DNA of 64,000 nt from NCBI RefSeq assembly GCF_017654505.1, contig NC_054538.1, positions 50,603,489-50,667,488 on the forward strand, given 5' to 3'. The stretch's first letter is position 1; the number at the start of each line of letters is the position of its first letter. Under the pieces are notes generated by a model. The model was given only the letters and a program-made list of their open reading frames with translations, made no database searches and was not told where the DNA came from. Of this stretch, positions 23,528-34,236 are shown one piece after another. This stretch comes from Polyodon spathula. Lineage: Eukaryota > Chordata > Actinopteri > Acipenseriformes > Polyodontidae. Position numbers and translations under genes: made by a program.

Positions 23528-24339
23528 CAGGGGCTGGTTTTTCAAAACGTTTTATCTGGATCAAAGTGATCCGGATTTTGTAATCCTAGATTTTGTGATC
23601 GATTTTGATCCGGTTCTTCCGAAAATGTCACTGCTGGATTACATTTATCCAGATAACAAATAATCACAATTAAGAAATTCAGTTTTTTAAGTAGACTAGT
23701 TCTTAATTTTATTTATTTATTTTTAAAAGAGGCCTTATTTATGATATAGCCTAATTTAACAAAAGAAACAAAAATGATTGTGGTAATAATGATTAATACA
23801 CAACTTTATTTTATTTATATTTTTTAACAAAATCTAAATCACTTTTAATGTTAGTGCACATTATTTATGCCTACTTTAGAGAAATTAAATAACTAAATCT
23901 AAATTGAATACAAATAAAACTAAAAAAAAGATCTGTGTTTTTAGACATCTTCATCGTCTTCCTCGTCGGTCGGGAGTCCAGCATCTCTCAGATAAGCTTT
24001 AAAGAGGCATATGTGAACGTATGCATATGCTTTTTTATTAAAGCTATACCACTAAATATGTGTTTGTCTTTTTGCTTGCATGGATACAAATCCGGATCAC
24101 AGTAATCCCGATCGCACAAAAAGTATTCCTGAAAACCGTTGCTACCCCCCAAACCCCCCACCCGTGGATCTTGTCCCACATACACTTTTAGAAAGGCTCC
24201 TGCGTCGTTGACTGAAGGCATAACGATTGTCCATGCTTCATTTAGCATGCCCATGTAATATGTACAGTAATTTTACCTGATAACGTAACGGGGGGAGGGT
24301 CGTCCACATTTTCAAAGGGAGGGCCTAGCAAAAAAGTTT
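23528..24339. mobile_element. Possible DNA-transposon relic with gatccggat motifs
   Basis: It begins caggggctggtttttcaaaa followed by repeated tgatccggat/ggatcaaa motifs at 23560-23660. The complementary arrangement aatccggatcacagtaatcc appears at 24087-24110. This looks like the ends of a non-autonomous element, but the outer boundaries are not defined. A minus-strand frame at 23988-24254 has no recognised similarity. Confidence 0.35.
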
Positions 24340-25308
24340 GAGAACTTGTCTAGATAATTGATCATTCTGATGCACTTGTCTCAATGGGGCCAGGATAGCT
24401 TCCATGCACTTCGAGAAGGCACAGGGAGCTAGGTAGAGACTTACTAGCAAGATACAGATCTCATATGCTGTTCCCTGAAAGGTGAACTACAGGTACTTCC
24501 TGTGCGCTGGTTTTATGGGAATATAGAAATAGGCATCTTTGAGGCCCATCATAGTGAACCACTTGCCTGGCCTATTTGACTACAACAGCTGTTGCATTGT
24601 CAACATTTTGAACCTCCTTTGTCTCAGATACAGGTTGACCTGTCTGAGGTCGAGGATCGGTCTCAGGCCACCATCCCACTTGGGCACTAGGAAGTACCTG
24701 GAGTAGAACCCTTCTTCCAACTGCAGGGGGTCTATCATGCAAATAGCCCACTTTCCAGCAGAGCTGATACCTCCTGTGACACCACAGCAGCATCCTGTGG
24801 GTCCATGACTGATGCTGGAGTCACGCCCCAAAAGGGAGGGGGACCGTGCTTGAATTGCAGCGAATAGCCAGTTTGAACGGTAGTAAGCACCCAGATGTCT
24901 GTGGTGCACCAACGGCAATAGTCCAGATGGCTCCCTAAGGCGGCAGCAAATTCCTAGGGCTTCTGCTATTTAAAGCCTCTGCTGCAAATAGACACAGGCT
25001 GGATCTGAAAATCACCACTGGCAGCGGGCGCAGTCGGCTGTGCAGGTCTTTGAGGCTGCTGGGTCAGAGAGGGGATATGGGAGAGACGGTAGGCTCGTCG
25101 TTGAAAATCGACCGCCTTGTTTCTCCTACTGTAGGCCAAGGTACTTGCAATATTGTAGTGGCAATCTTGATTAGTGGTATAAGCTCTGCTGACAGGGAAG
25201 AACTGAACAGCAGGGGATATGCTGTCAGACTCCATGTCCTCATACAGGAAAACGAGTGTCTTGGTCCTGCACAGTGCTGCTAAGCCCAGCTGCACTTGTG
25301 CTAAGCAC
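24340..25308 (-). pseudogene. DIRS-type retroelement: spacer and N-terminal half of reverse transcriptase
   Basis: The minus strand reads AVVSQEVSALLESG, then (frame change) EEGFYSRYFLVPKWDGGLRP and ILDLRQVN, then KMLTMQQLL, and after another change MGLKDAYFYIPIKPAHRKYL. The SRYF-VPK-DGGLRPILDLR block and the LKDAYF-x-PI motif A (catalytic Asp) are characteristic of DIRS-like RTs, which use a tyrosine recombinase in place of an integrase. The upstream part (25300-24960) is the Gln/Pro-rich end of the gag-like ORF. The fragment stops before the YLDD motif, and RNase H, methyltransferase and recombinase domains are absent. A nonsense codon follows HRKYL. Confidence 0.85.
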
Positions 25309-26992
25309 TAGGGTTGGACGATAATGGCATTTTCAGCTATCGATTATCATCTGTATATTATCATAATCATGATTAATGGTGGCATAAATAAAACATTTAT
25401 CAAATTTATACACTTGAGCAGCATGACAAACACCAGTCTAAGTGACCGAGTTTAGAAGAAAAAAAAAAAAAAATAGACAGTGTATGCATATTTTTTAAGT
25501 TTTTGGTGGGTGCCCAGAACAAACGTGAGTATAAAATTAAACATCTATTGAAATTTGTATATTAATAAATCATGCAGTTTTCCTATAAAATACTTTTTTT
25601 TCTGAATTAAACATTTATGTTAATTCAAGTGCGTTTATTTTCATTAAAAAAGTGCCACCAAATGTATTACTGGAAGCATTTGTTTTCTTTACTTTTGTGG
25701 TGAATCTGCCATTAAGAGAATCAAACTATCTTTGTGCAGGGTGTTAATTAGTTTTATAGTACATGGCACTTCTAAGGCAGTAGGGGGCACCCAGACGCGT
25801 AGCACTGAAGGGGGGATCCCAGTGGGAAGTTTTTGAAAAAAGTGGTTAAAATGGTGCATTCTGCTGCATGTTTGTATTGTTTAAGCATGTACTATAGTAG
25901 TGGTCTGTTTGTAATGTCTGACAAAGTACTCCATTAGTGCAACGAAGGAGCTTTATTTCAGCACTGCTCACAGCAAGACAAGATCAACAAGAAGTACCTT
26001 TAATTGTGTCCACTTGTAATATGGGAAACAGCATGATGCAGCTCCCATCTGAGACAGCTCTTATGATTACATGTTACTGTTAATTTTTCAGTAAAAACAA
26101 GTTTAAATTGCATCGAGTTTGTTCTACTCTTTACGATATGAAATGCCCCACAGCAAGCACATTGTAGATATTTTCATTAGCACAATGATCTAAATGTAAG
26201 ATTTTTTTTTTTTTTTACTGCAATCAAGTAAGCTGCAGTGCATTCTCAGCAGTACTTCCAAATTACAGTGCCAATTATTTCTATGCTTTCTGCTTTCACC
26301 TTAAAATGGTCAGTTTGAGAAATAAACTAATTTTCCCTGCAACAGCTGACCCTGCTTTAGTCCAAAACGCAGCTACATACTGTTTTTCATTATGGTAATG
26401 TCTTAAATTATCATGCACGCTTCTTTGGCTGAGATATTATCAGCTCATTATTTAACTAGGGAACCTGCTGCGCAATTAAATCATCCTTAAACTCCTGACC
26501 GTTAATTATATAAACCAAATCTATTGTACCTGGGATAGTTGTGGCTGCTAAGAGGATGCGACAGGCTAAATACATCTGTTTATGTTTACTCAAAACTTTA
26601 TTTAGGCGCTCTTCAACTTGGCTGGTGAGAAAACATGCTTTACTAGAGTACAAATTTTTTTTTTCAGCTTGATACGGTAACCTTTTCACTCAACATACAA
26701 GTCACCCAACACACAAACCTTAAGTCTATTTCTTTTTTACTGTTTTTGTTCTAAATTTCTTGAATGCAACTGTTCATTTTAAGCTACATTTTTACACAGT
26801 ACTACTTACTCGATTGGTCACCATCGCAACTGTTGTAAGAAACTGGCGTTACCATGCTTCTCCAAACTTGCAGGCATTTATATACCTGCAGGCATTTGTA
26901 TATCCTGACAAGAGATCAGCTGATATCCCACCTTTCTTCTTAAAGACGTACAGCCTCTATACATGAACTCCCAAAATGAGAAGCATCTATGG

Positions 26993-27147
26993 CAGGGGGT
27001 GTCCAATCTTGGTCCCGGAGGGCCGGTGTCCCTCCTGGTTTTTGTTCCAACTGTGCCCTAAATTAACTGGACCAATTACGCTTCTAATAATCACTTAATT
27101 GGTCCAATTACATAATTTAGGGTACAGTTGGAACAAAAACCAGGAAA
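26993..27147. mobile_element. hAT-type MITE half, palindromic
   Basis: It begins cagggggtgtccaatcttgg and continues with tcccggagggccggtgtccc, a very common vertebrate hAT-derived MITE end. Inside, 27038-27065 (cctggtttttgttccaactg) pairs with 27118-27145 as a near-perfect inverted repeat. The outer right arm is missing. Confidence 0.7.
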
Positions 27148-27514
27148 GACATTTTACAATATAATAACAAAAGGAATATGCTTTTTAGATTGGATTTGTA
27201 TAGCTATTATATACTATGTACAGCTTTTATGTATTATACCTTAGTGTGTGATAATAGAACAAAAAAAAATGTAGTGAATGATAATACCCTAAAATAATCG
27301 TAACATTTTTATATAAAAGTAGCCCGCGCAAATATAATTTTAGACGGTGGATTGCCCCGGATGCCGGCTTATTTTGAAAACCCTTGTTTGTGTGTGTATG
27401 TCTGTACTATTAGGAACATACTGAGATTTGTACATCGCTGCTTGTATGCAGACAGTTTAAAATAAACCGCCTATCCTTCCATTATAAATGAACTAGCAAC
27501 ACCATGGGTGTGTA

Positions 27515-27519
<5 letters not shown>

Positions 27520-27570
<51 letters not shown>
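27520..27570. repeat. (TA)n/(CA)n microsatellite
   Basis: A TA run followed by a short CA run, directly abutting the Tc1 terminal repeat. Confidence 0.95.
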
Positions 27571-27572
27571 GA

Positions 27573-28425
27573 GTACCGTGAAAAAGTATTTGCCCCCTGT
27601 CTGATTTTCTGCATTTTTCACATTTAATTTGGTCAGATCTTTTTGTGGGTTGTAGTAGTATATAGAGGGAGTCTCAGAGAAAAAAATGACACCAAAGTTT
27701 GGTGCTTCTTTCATTTGTTTGGTGTGCGAGGTAATCAAACTTCAGGTGTGAAAAAGATATTGCCCCCCCTAGTTAACTCAACCCAATTAAAGGGATAATT
27801 AGGGGCAGCTGTTTGAATACTTTGGTTAACAATCAGGCCTGATTTGGGCCAGACCTGCTCAATATATATCTGACTAACTTTGGCCCTTACCATCACAGTG
27901 AAGTTGTCAGCACACAGGTTCTAGAGGCACATCATGCCATGATCAAAAGAAATTCCTGAAGACCTCCGGAAAAAAGTTGTTGATGCCTATCAGTCTGGAA
28001 AGGGTTACAAAGCCATTTCTAAGCCTCAGGAGCTGCACCAAACCACAGTCAGAGCCATATTGTCCAAATGGAGAAAGTTTGGGACAGTCATGAAACTTCC
28101 TAGGAGTATCCGTCCTGCCAAAATCTCTCCAAGAGCAGGGCATAAAATCAACCAGGAAGTCAAAAAGAACCCTAGAACAACATCCAGGGATCTGCAGGCC
28201 TCTCTTGCCTCGGCCAAGGTCAGTGTTCATGACTTCACCATCAGGAAGACACTGAGCAAAAATGGGATTCATGGCAGAGTAGCAAGGTGGAAACCACTGC
28301 TCACTAAGAAGAACATGAATCCTCGTCTCAAGTTTGCCAAAAAGCACCTGGATGATCCTGAAGAGTTCTGGAACAATGTTCTATGGACAGATGAGTCAAA
28401 AGTAGAACTTTTTGGCCAACATCTT
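27573..28425 (+). mobile_element. Tc1/mariner, 3'-truncated, with transposase N-terminus to first catalytic Asp
   Basis: The 5' terminal repeat starts gtaccgtgaaaaagtatttg at 27573. The likely start codon is at 27934 (ATG CCA TGA), where codon 3 is now a stop. Downstream the frame is open: SKEIPEDLRKKVVDAYQSGK, QTTVRAILSKWRKFG (helix-turn-helix), RSIRPAKISPRA (GRP-like linker), SVHDFTIRKTLSKNGIHGRV, and WTDESKVELFG carrying the first DDE aspartate at about 28390. Similarity ends abruptly at about 28425, where a different sequence begins. The remaining DDE residues and the 3' terminal repeat are absent. Confidence 0.9.
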
Positions 28426-28827
28426 CTGTGCATCTTCTGGGCCTGTGCATTACCATCATTGGTAGCATCACGACCCGTTTGTTTACTTTTTGTTTTGTGT
28501 TTAATAAATCTTGCGTGCCTGTGCCGGCGTTTCAACTCCAACTCCCATGTCTCTCTGTCTTGCAATGCGGATACCCACACTTGGGGCACAAGTACCTTGT
28601 CACAATACCGTTTAAATGTTGGTCAATGTGAAGGAATCTTCATAAAAGTGCTATATATTGATGTTCAATTCAAATTTGCCGTTTTGTCGTCATTCTTATA
28701 CAGAAAAATGCCAAACCCTATATTAGTGAACACCCTGATATAACGAACATTTCTCCAGGTGCCATGGGGGTTTGTTATAACAAAGTTAGCCTGCATGCTG
28801 CAGTATAGTACTCATGGTTTCACTGTA
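28426..28827. mobile_element. Pogo/Tigger-like element end
   Basis: The right boundary, read on the minus strand, is TACAGTGAAACCATGAG followed by gttataacaaacccccatgg and cgttatatcagg. This is typical of pogo/Tigger ends (TACAGT-G-AAAC then ttataac). The left limit is unclear; it probably interrupts the Tc1 at 28426. Confidence 0.5.
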
Positions 28828-28973
28828 GTTTATAATACAGAAGCAACTAAGTTGTACAGGCGGGATTAAACATTTGCCATATGGTTGTGTTTTAGTTTTC
28901 TTTTTACAAAAACATTCAATTTGCATTTTAAAAAAAAAATCCTGTCAATGTACTTTTCTAAAGTGAGTTAGTA

Positions 28974-29004
<31 letters not shown>

Positions 29005-29292
29005 CTACAGTTTGTATTTTTTTTATTTTACAACAATATTTGTGTTTGTTATAAAACCAGTCATGCTTTGCCAGTGTACAACTTATTATCAAAATGAAAC
29101 CATGATGCAAGTTTAAAGCCTGAGCATACCGTTTAAAATCAATACTTACTGTAACTTCCCAATGTACACAATTCTCACATAGATCATGTTTTACGCCTCA
29201 CCCACAGTTCAGTGCCACTTCCTTCCTATGAATATTGATCATTTTTCAAGATTATCGCTGTTAAAATATTATCGATTATTCTTCCAACCCTA

Positions 29293-29301
29293 AACGCACA
29301 C

Positions 29302-29332
<31 letters not shown>

Positions 29333-29389
29333 GTGGATTAGCTTTGTGGTTGTATTGAATTCTATAACTTTTGCAAGTGTGTGTGTGTA

Positions 29390-29442
<53 letters not shown>

Positions 29443-31223
29443 TATGGGTTTCATAATGCAGACTTACTGAAAGTCACGAAATATACAGTACATTATGTTT
29501 ATATGACAAATGAAATGTGTTTATTAATTTGTTTGTTTGCTTACAGTGGTGGCCATATTTACTGGTAGTTTTTGGGAGATTTTTTGGGGGACGGGGCTTT
29601 TATAAAAAATAAATGATATATTCCACAACAAAATACATTATATAAACAGCTGCTTAAGGCCTTCCTGTTGAGATATTGGGTTTTCAATTCTGATGTAAGG
29701 TTGTCAAACTGCAAGCGCTAAAACACAAAGCGGTCATATTCATGCCTGCATATGGCCGTTCTATTTAGGCAGAAAAGGGTTAAAACACACTTGTCTCAAA
29801 TATAACACTCGATTAGATTTCCAAACTTCTTTGACTCTGGTGAAGCTCACTTATCCATCTACCTGCCAGAAATATTGTACGCACTTACAGCACTGGACAC
29901 CGCTGAGCACATTTTCTCTTATTAAAAGTAAACATTTGGTGAAATATGCTGAAATTTCAATACTGTTTGTCAAGATGTGATAGTTTGTTTGAAAAGTCAC
30001 CATAACCAGAATCAACACAATCTGAACTTTACCCTAATACCCCTTGTGATTTCAGTTAGCTCTGGTCATATCGCACTAATAAAACAAATTATTAAGTGCT
30101 TGTTTCTTTAAAATATTTTTCAGACATTTTTGCTGTGATCTGCTTTCTTTACAAGAAAGACTACAATCCAGAACTCCCTTTAGCATACTTCTGTGTATGT
30201 GGAGCTACAGTGGTCAATAGGGTAATACACTCACATGCAGCTCATCATTAAAGTAACAGCACCTAAATAACATATACAATTCTAAAAACAGAGAAACAGG
30301 TTGGAAAGCAAACATTCAAGCAAACTCCCAAGTCTCATAAATATTTCTATTACGAACACAGAATACCAAGAAAAGGTATGGTTAAAATTGCTTACCCAAC
30401 CTGGAAGGAAAACAGTTATGCACTAAAAAGGTATGACATCAGAGCTATTAGTTGATTGTAGGCAGTACCATGTATCTAAGTATAAAGGGCTACTACCTTC
30501 AAGGCATAGTACCAAGACTATTTAGCAGTGTTAGCCCTAATGACCATTAAACAGAACATACTATTCCATAAGCCCCTTTATTAAGTTGTACCTTTATAAG
30601 TATACATTGTTCAATTGTGTACTGCATATCACCTGATTTGGTGAGAATGCTCCACCAGGCTACACACTGTTAAATGGGGTTTAAAACACTACCAGCAAAT
30701 GTTCAATTCAGACACAAAATGGTATTTGTTGGACAGATTCATGACATGTAAAAAATACATCTGTATTTTTTTCTGTTAATCCATCAAGAGCAAACCCCCA
30801 TAATATTCTCTGAAAAACATACACAGCTAATATTACATATCACTTTTCTGATATTGGCGTACATATACAATGCTCAGAATACATGTATAAAACACATTCT
30901 AAAGTAAAGCTTGGTTTTCTGTCAAGATGCAATGTATTTCCTATTCAAAACGTTGCACTAGGAAACCAAAACATTATTGCTTAACAAAACAGCTGGAAGA
31001 GTGGTACCATTGTCTTGCCGTGACAGATTCTGTTGAAAATCCACTCCATAATTAAGGTTATAAGAAAGCCCCAGGTGGAATTAAGCAGAAGAGATCAAGA
31101 AGCAATCAGAGAAGTGTCTACTTAATTCTAGAAAGAACTGTTTATCATGTCAACAAAGTAAAATATTGAATAAGGAGAAAGGTTCTTTAGAAAGAATTTG
31201 AGTCAGGGTCTTTTTTCTTCTAC
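29293..31223. other. phf10 intron with microsatellites
   Basis: A poly-T run lies at 29303-29329 and (TA)n(CA)n at 29391-29443. The remainder up to exon B has no recognised element or coding signal. Confidence 0.5.
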
Positions 31224-31364
31224 CTTGTACCCGGGAACTGATTTTGGAGGAAAGGAACGCTTGGAACCGTCTTTAGCTGTTCTTGGCTTCAGCTTTCCTT
31301 GTATGGTACCTTCTTGGATTTCTGGGTGGCTGTCTCCATCAGAGGTGTTGCCAGAAGAGCTGTC
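31224..31364 (-). CDS. phf10: phf10 exon B: serine-rich linker before PHD fingers
   Basis: This exon of 141 bp (47 codons, phase 0 at both ends) encodes DSSSGNTSDGDSHPEIQEGT near its start and KRSFPPKSVPGYK at its end. The acidic/serine-rich linker and the terminal KSVPGYK match the PHF10 segment just before the first PHD finger; from memory the human linker is about five residues longer. It is a candidate phosphorylated linker in PBAF. The acceptor is ttgtcttaacag ending at 31365. The donor is AAG|GTAGAA at 31223, weaker than consensus. It joins in frame to exon A (PKVIPNA...), which continues the known protein order. Read through the donor, a stop would come after eight more codons. Confidence 0.96.
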
Positions 31365-31574
31365 CTGTTAAGACAACACTGAATGTTATATTTTCATCAA
31401 GTTTGTTTACCTCTCCCAAAAACTGCAAATCATACATCAGGCACCAATTCTAACAAAGGCCACCTGATTATGGGGTGCAACATAGGTTCAAGAGGATATA
31501 ATATGCTCGCTGAAACAATTTTTATACCATACTTTGTTTCTGTGGCCTTCTGGCTACCTGGGTCATAATCCTGC

Positions 31575-32070
31575 ACTGTGAAAACATGTACCTGGGTCAT
31601 ACTCAGGTTAACCCTAATCCATGCGACCCACCTCGGGATGTGGGTCAATACACTTTTTTCAATACACACCTGGCTTGAGCGAGAAAAAATGCATGACGGC
31701 AGACGAAATAACAAACAGCCACGCCTGCGTGAAGGTTTCACTTCTGCAAGAAACGTTTTGGTTTATTCTGTTTAGCCATATTTTTGTTGCTTGAGACACA
31801 CCATGAGCCAGATTGCAGCAGTGATGAATAAATGTTTGCTCTAATCAACATCTGGGCCGACGATTCAATCCAGAGAAGCTCAGATGGAAGTCTGTAACAA
31901 GCTGCTTCCAGGGCATTAATGCGCACATTGTTTACTTTAGTCTGTCACCCACGCCAACCCTGCTTTATGAAAAGCAGTGTGAAATCGCGTAGCTGACCCA
32001 CGTGACAGCGGGTACTGACCCGGGTAGGTTCCAACTACAATAGAGCATGCTAGTGTGAAAGGGGTTTAAG
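31575..32070. mobile_element. MITE-like repeat rich in acccgggt/tgggtca motifs
   Basis: The left part carries repeated cctgggtcat and cgacccacctcgggatgtgg. The right part carries tgacccacgtgacagcgggt, tgacccgggtagg and agtgtgaaaggggtttaag. The last phrase is a common end of a non-autonomous fish DNA transposon. Terminal inverted repeats are not clean. Confidence 0.4.
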
Positions 32071-32297
32071 ATTGTTTTCAATACTAAAAACTAAAAACAC
32101 AACAACAACATTATTCTAGCCTACTACACTAAAGTAAAAACAGGCTTTTGTTATTTTGAAATACCACTGCTTCAGACTATTACTAGTGCTTAATGACAGT
32201 AACAACATTTTATTTTGAATTGGTGTTGAACCTAAACCCATTCATGGCCACACAGCAACACAAACCTACTAACTTTATTTTTAAAAATAAATTAAAT

Positions 32298-32343
32298 ACA
32301 TACATACATACATACATACATACATACATACATACATACATAA
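32298..32343. repeat. (CATA)n microsatellite
   Basis: About eleven perfect ACAT/CATA tetranucleotide units. Confidence 0.97.
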
Positions 32344-33139
32344 ATAAAACCTGCCTGGTTCTCTCTTGTCTTTTTTAAATGAATATCATTTAATTAATTC
32401 AGAATAAAAAGAAACTAAACTAACAACTACCTAGCCTACATTATTTCATTAACAATTTTTTGCCCAGTATGATCTGTTGCAGACATGCTGCTGCTAATAT
32501 CAGCTACAGTAAACAGTGCTGTTCAGACTATGGGTCAAACCAATGTTGGTGCTGGGTGTGTTTTATTTTGTTCTTTGTTGTTCTTCCTTTATCAGTATAG
32601 GACTTTTGGCATCTACTGAATGACTTTCCATTTTTTATTAAATTGTTAACTATTTAAATGCAAAACCATATACAATATACAGGTAGTTTGCCTCTCCTGT
32701 GTCCTATGGGTTACGCGTCTAAGGTCTCAATGAAGGTACAGTTCAACGAGAGGAAATAAAAACAAAAAAAAACAGTACTTAAAAAGATCACAAAAATCAA
32801 GTGCGTGCGAAAACATTTTTACGATAAATATGCTATTCACTTTCTCCCGTCTCTCATTCGTTCTTTCTCCTTCCAAACACCCACCTCAAAACACACACAC
32901 TTATATACACGTGGCCGAATCAACAACAAAATGAATCAATTCGTAAACAGCCACATTCTGCAGGGATAGGGCTTTAACCCTATCCACACTGCCAAACAAT
33001 AACAAAAAAGAACATTGTTTTAAATAAACGTAAAACAATACATTTTAAACAATAACAGTACATCCCCACAAACTATTGTTTTAAATACATCCCAAAATAA
33101 TACACCAATGATAATAACAACAATAATAACACTGTGTAA
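32344..33139. other. intron, nothing recognised
   Basis: AT-rich; a short CA-rich tract at about 32890-32910 only. Confidence 0.5.
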
Positions 33140-33640
33140 CAATTTTTTTTTGTTTTTTGTTCCTGGGTAGTAAGTGTTATTTCCTAATTGTTTATGCTTC
33201 AAAAGTATAGAAAATGGCTATTATTCCCCACAAACTTTGCTTTTGTGACCAGGACAGTGATATTTCAAAATATCACTATTTCCAATGGGAAAACGGGCAA
33301 ATGTGTGTCTTTTCGTTCACATAAAGTCAGAAAAAAACAACATATGAATCCAAATTAACATGTATTTATACTGTAAATTTACAGTATAATCGTATAAACT
33401 ACTCACTTCTAAATCGTTTGTAGTCAGTTTTGTATTACTTTAGTATAAATACATGTTAATTTGGATTCATATGTTGTTTTTTTCTGACTATGTGAACGAA
33501 AAGACACACATTTGCAAGGTATCCCAATGTATGCTTCTGTTGGACACATTAAATGGTGATTTCTTGTTTCTTTGAAAATATATTTATTCAGGGATACAAA
33601 AGCAGTACGTAACTGTAACAAACTGAACTTGCTGAACTGA
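33140..33640. repeat. Long inverted repeat, copy of a dispersed element
   Basis: 33298-33371 and 33444-33517 are reverse complements of each other over about 74 bp, with one 2-base indel and a 72-bp spacer. The larger unit 33140-33410 also appears inverted at 62283-62577 (cctgggtagtaagtgttatt, gtgaccaggacagtgatatt, ccaatgggaaaac). The family is unknown to me; it is not coding. Confidence 0.8.
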
Positions 33641-34169
33641 GTTTGTTTTGGAACTTTTATTTATTTTTTTTATATTAGAAAACAGAACAATAGGGGGATT
33701 TTAGGAATGTACCATGTACATAGATTTACCATAAATAAGGGTGTTTAAAGGAATGTACTATATACATGTATTCAACATTAATTGTAGAGTTTTACAATTC
33801 CATAAATTAGGGTTTGTAAACTTTAGATGACCACTGTATACGCACACACACCGTATAATTCTATACTCTAGCAGCTTACAGGATTAAATTTTCAGGTGTC
33901 TTGCCAAACGGACAAACGAACGTTTATACATATTGTGGCGGCGGCAGACAAAAGTAACACACCAAAGCCAGTTTTGGGGCCAAAATAGCGGTAACAACAA
34001 CCACTGTTTATTTCTTCCTTGAGAAATGAAGGCTCTGAGAAATGAGATGGGAGGCTGCTAGTAAACAAAGAGAAAACATACGCACATCCAAAGTCTTTCA
34101 GGTGCAGGGTATGAAGATGTTGAAGTTAAAGAAACATAGTACCCTCACAATTCTATAATATGCTCCAAA
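33641..34169. other. intron, nothing recognised
   Basis: No motif or repeat seen. Confidence 0.5.
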
Positions 34170-34236
34170 GTGTTTACAGTTTTTATTATACCCAAGATCA
34201 CCAAGAGCTCTTGGGTATAATAAAAACTGTAAACAC
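34170..34236. repeat. Perfect 28-bp hairpin, 11-nt loop
   Basis: 34170-34197 is the exact reverse complement of 34209-34236 (arm gtgtttacagtttttattat followed by acccaaga). It is short, perfect and AT-rich. It could be a recent palindromic duplication, the core of a small MITE or a hairpin-RNA precursor; nothing here distinguishes these. Confidence 0.95.

Larger units (their letters stand above)
25309..29292. mobile_element. Candidate composite hAT-like element with nested insertions
   Basis: The left end TAGGGTTGGACGATAAT and the right end (read inward on minus) TAGGGTTGGAAGAATAAT form imperfect terminal inverted repeats 4 kb apart. Each is followed by related gattatc/gataat-rich sequence. 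A hAT MITE, a truncated Tc1 and a pogo-like end lie between them. No transposase of its own is recognisable. The left end abuts the DIRS fragment directly. That the two ends belong to one element is inference. Confidence 0.45.
1105..31223 (-). other. phf10: phf10 intron between exons B and A (~30.1 kb)
   Basis: The complete intron runs from the donor GTAGAA (at 31223 downward) to the CAG acceptor at 1107-1105. It is filled with the transposable elements listed individually. It is long for this gene, which fits a repeat-expanded genome. Confidence 0.9.
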
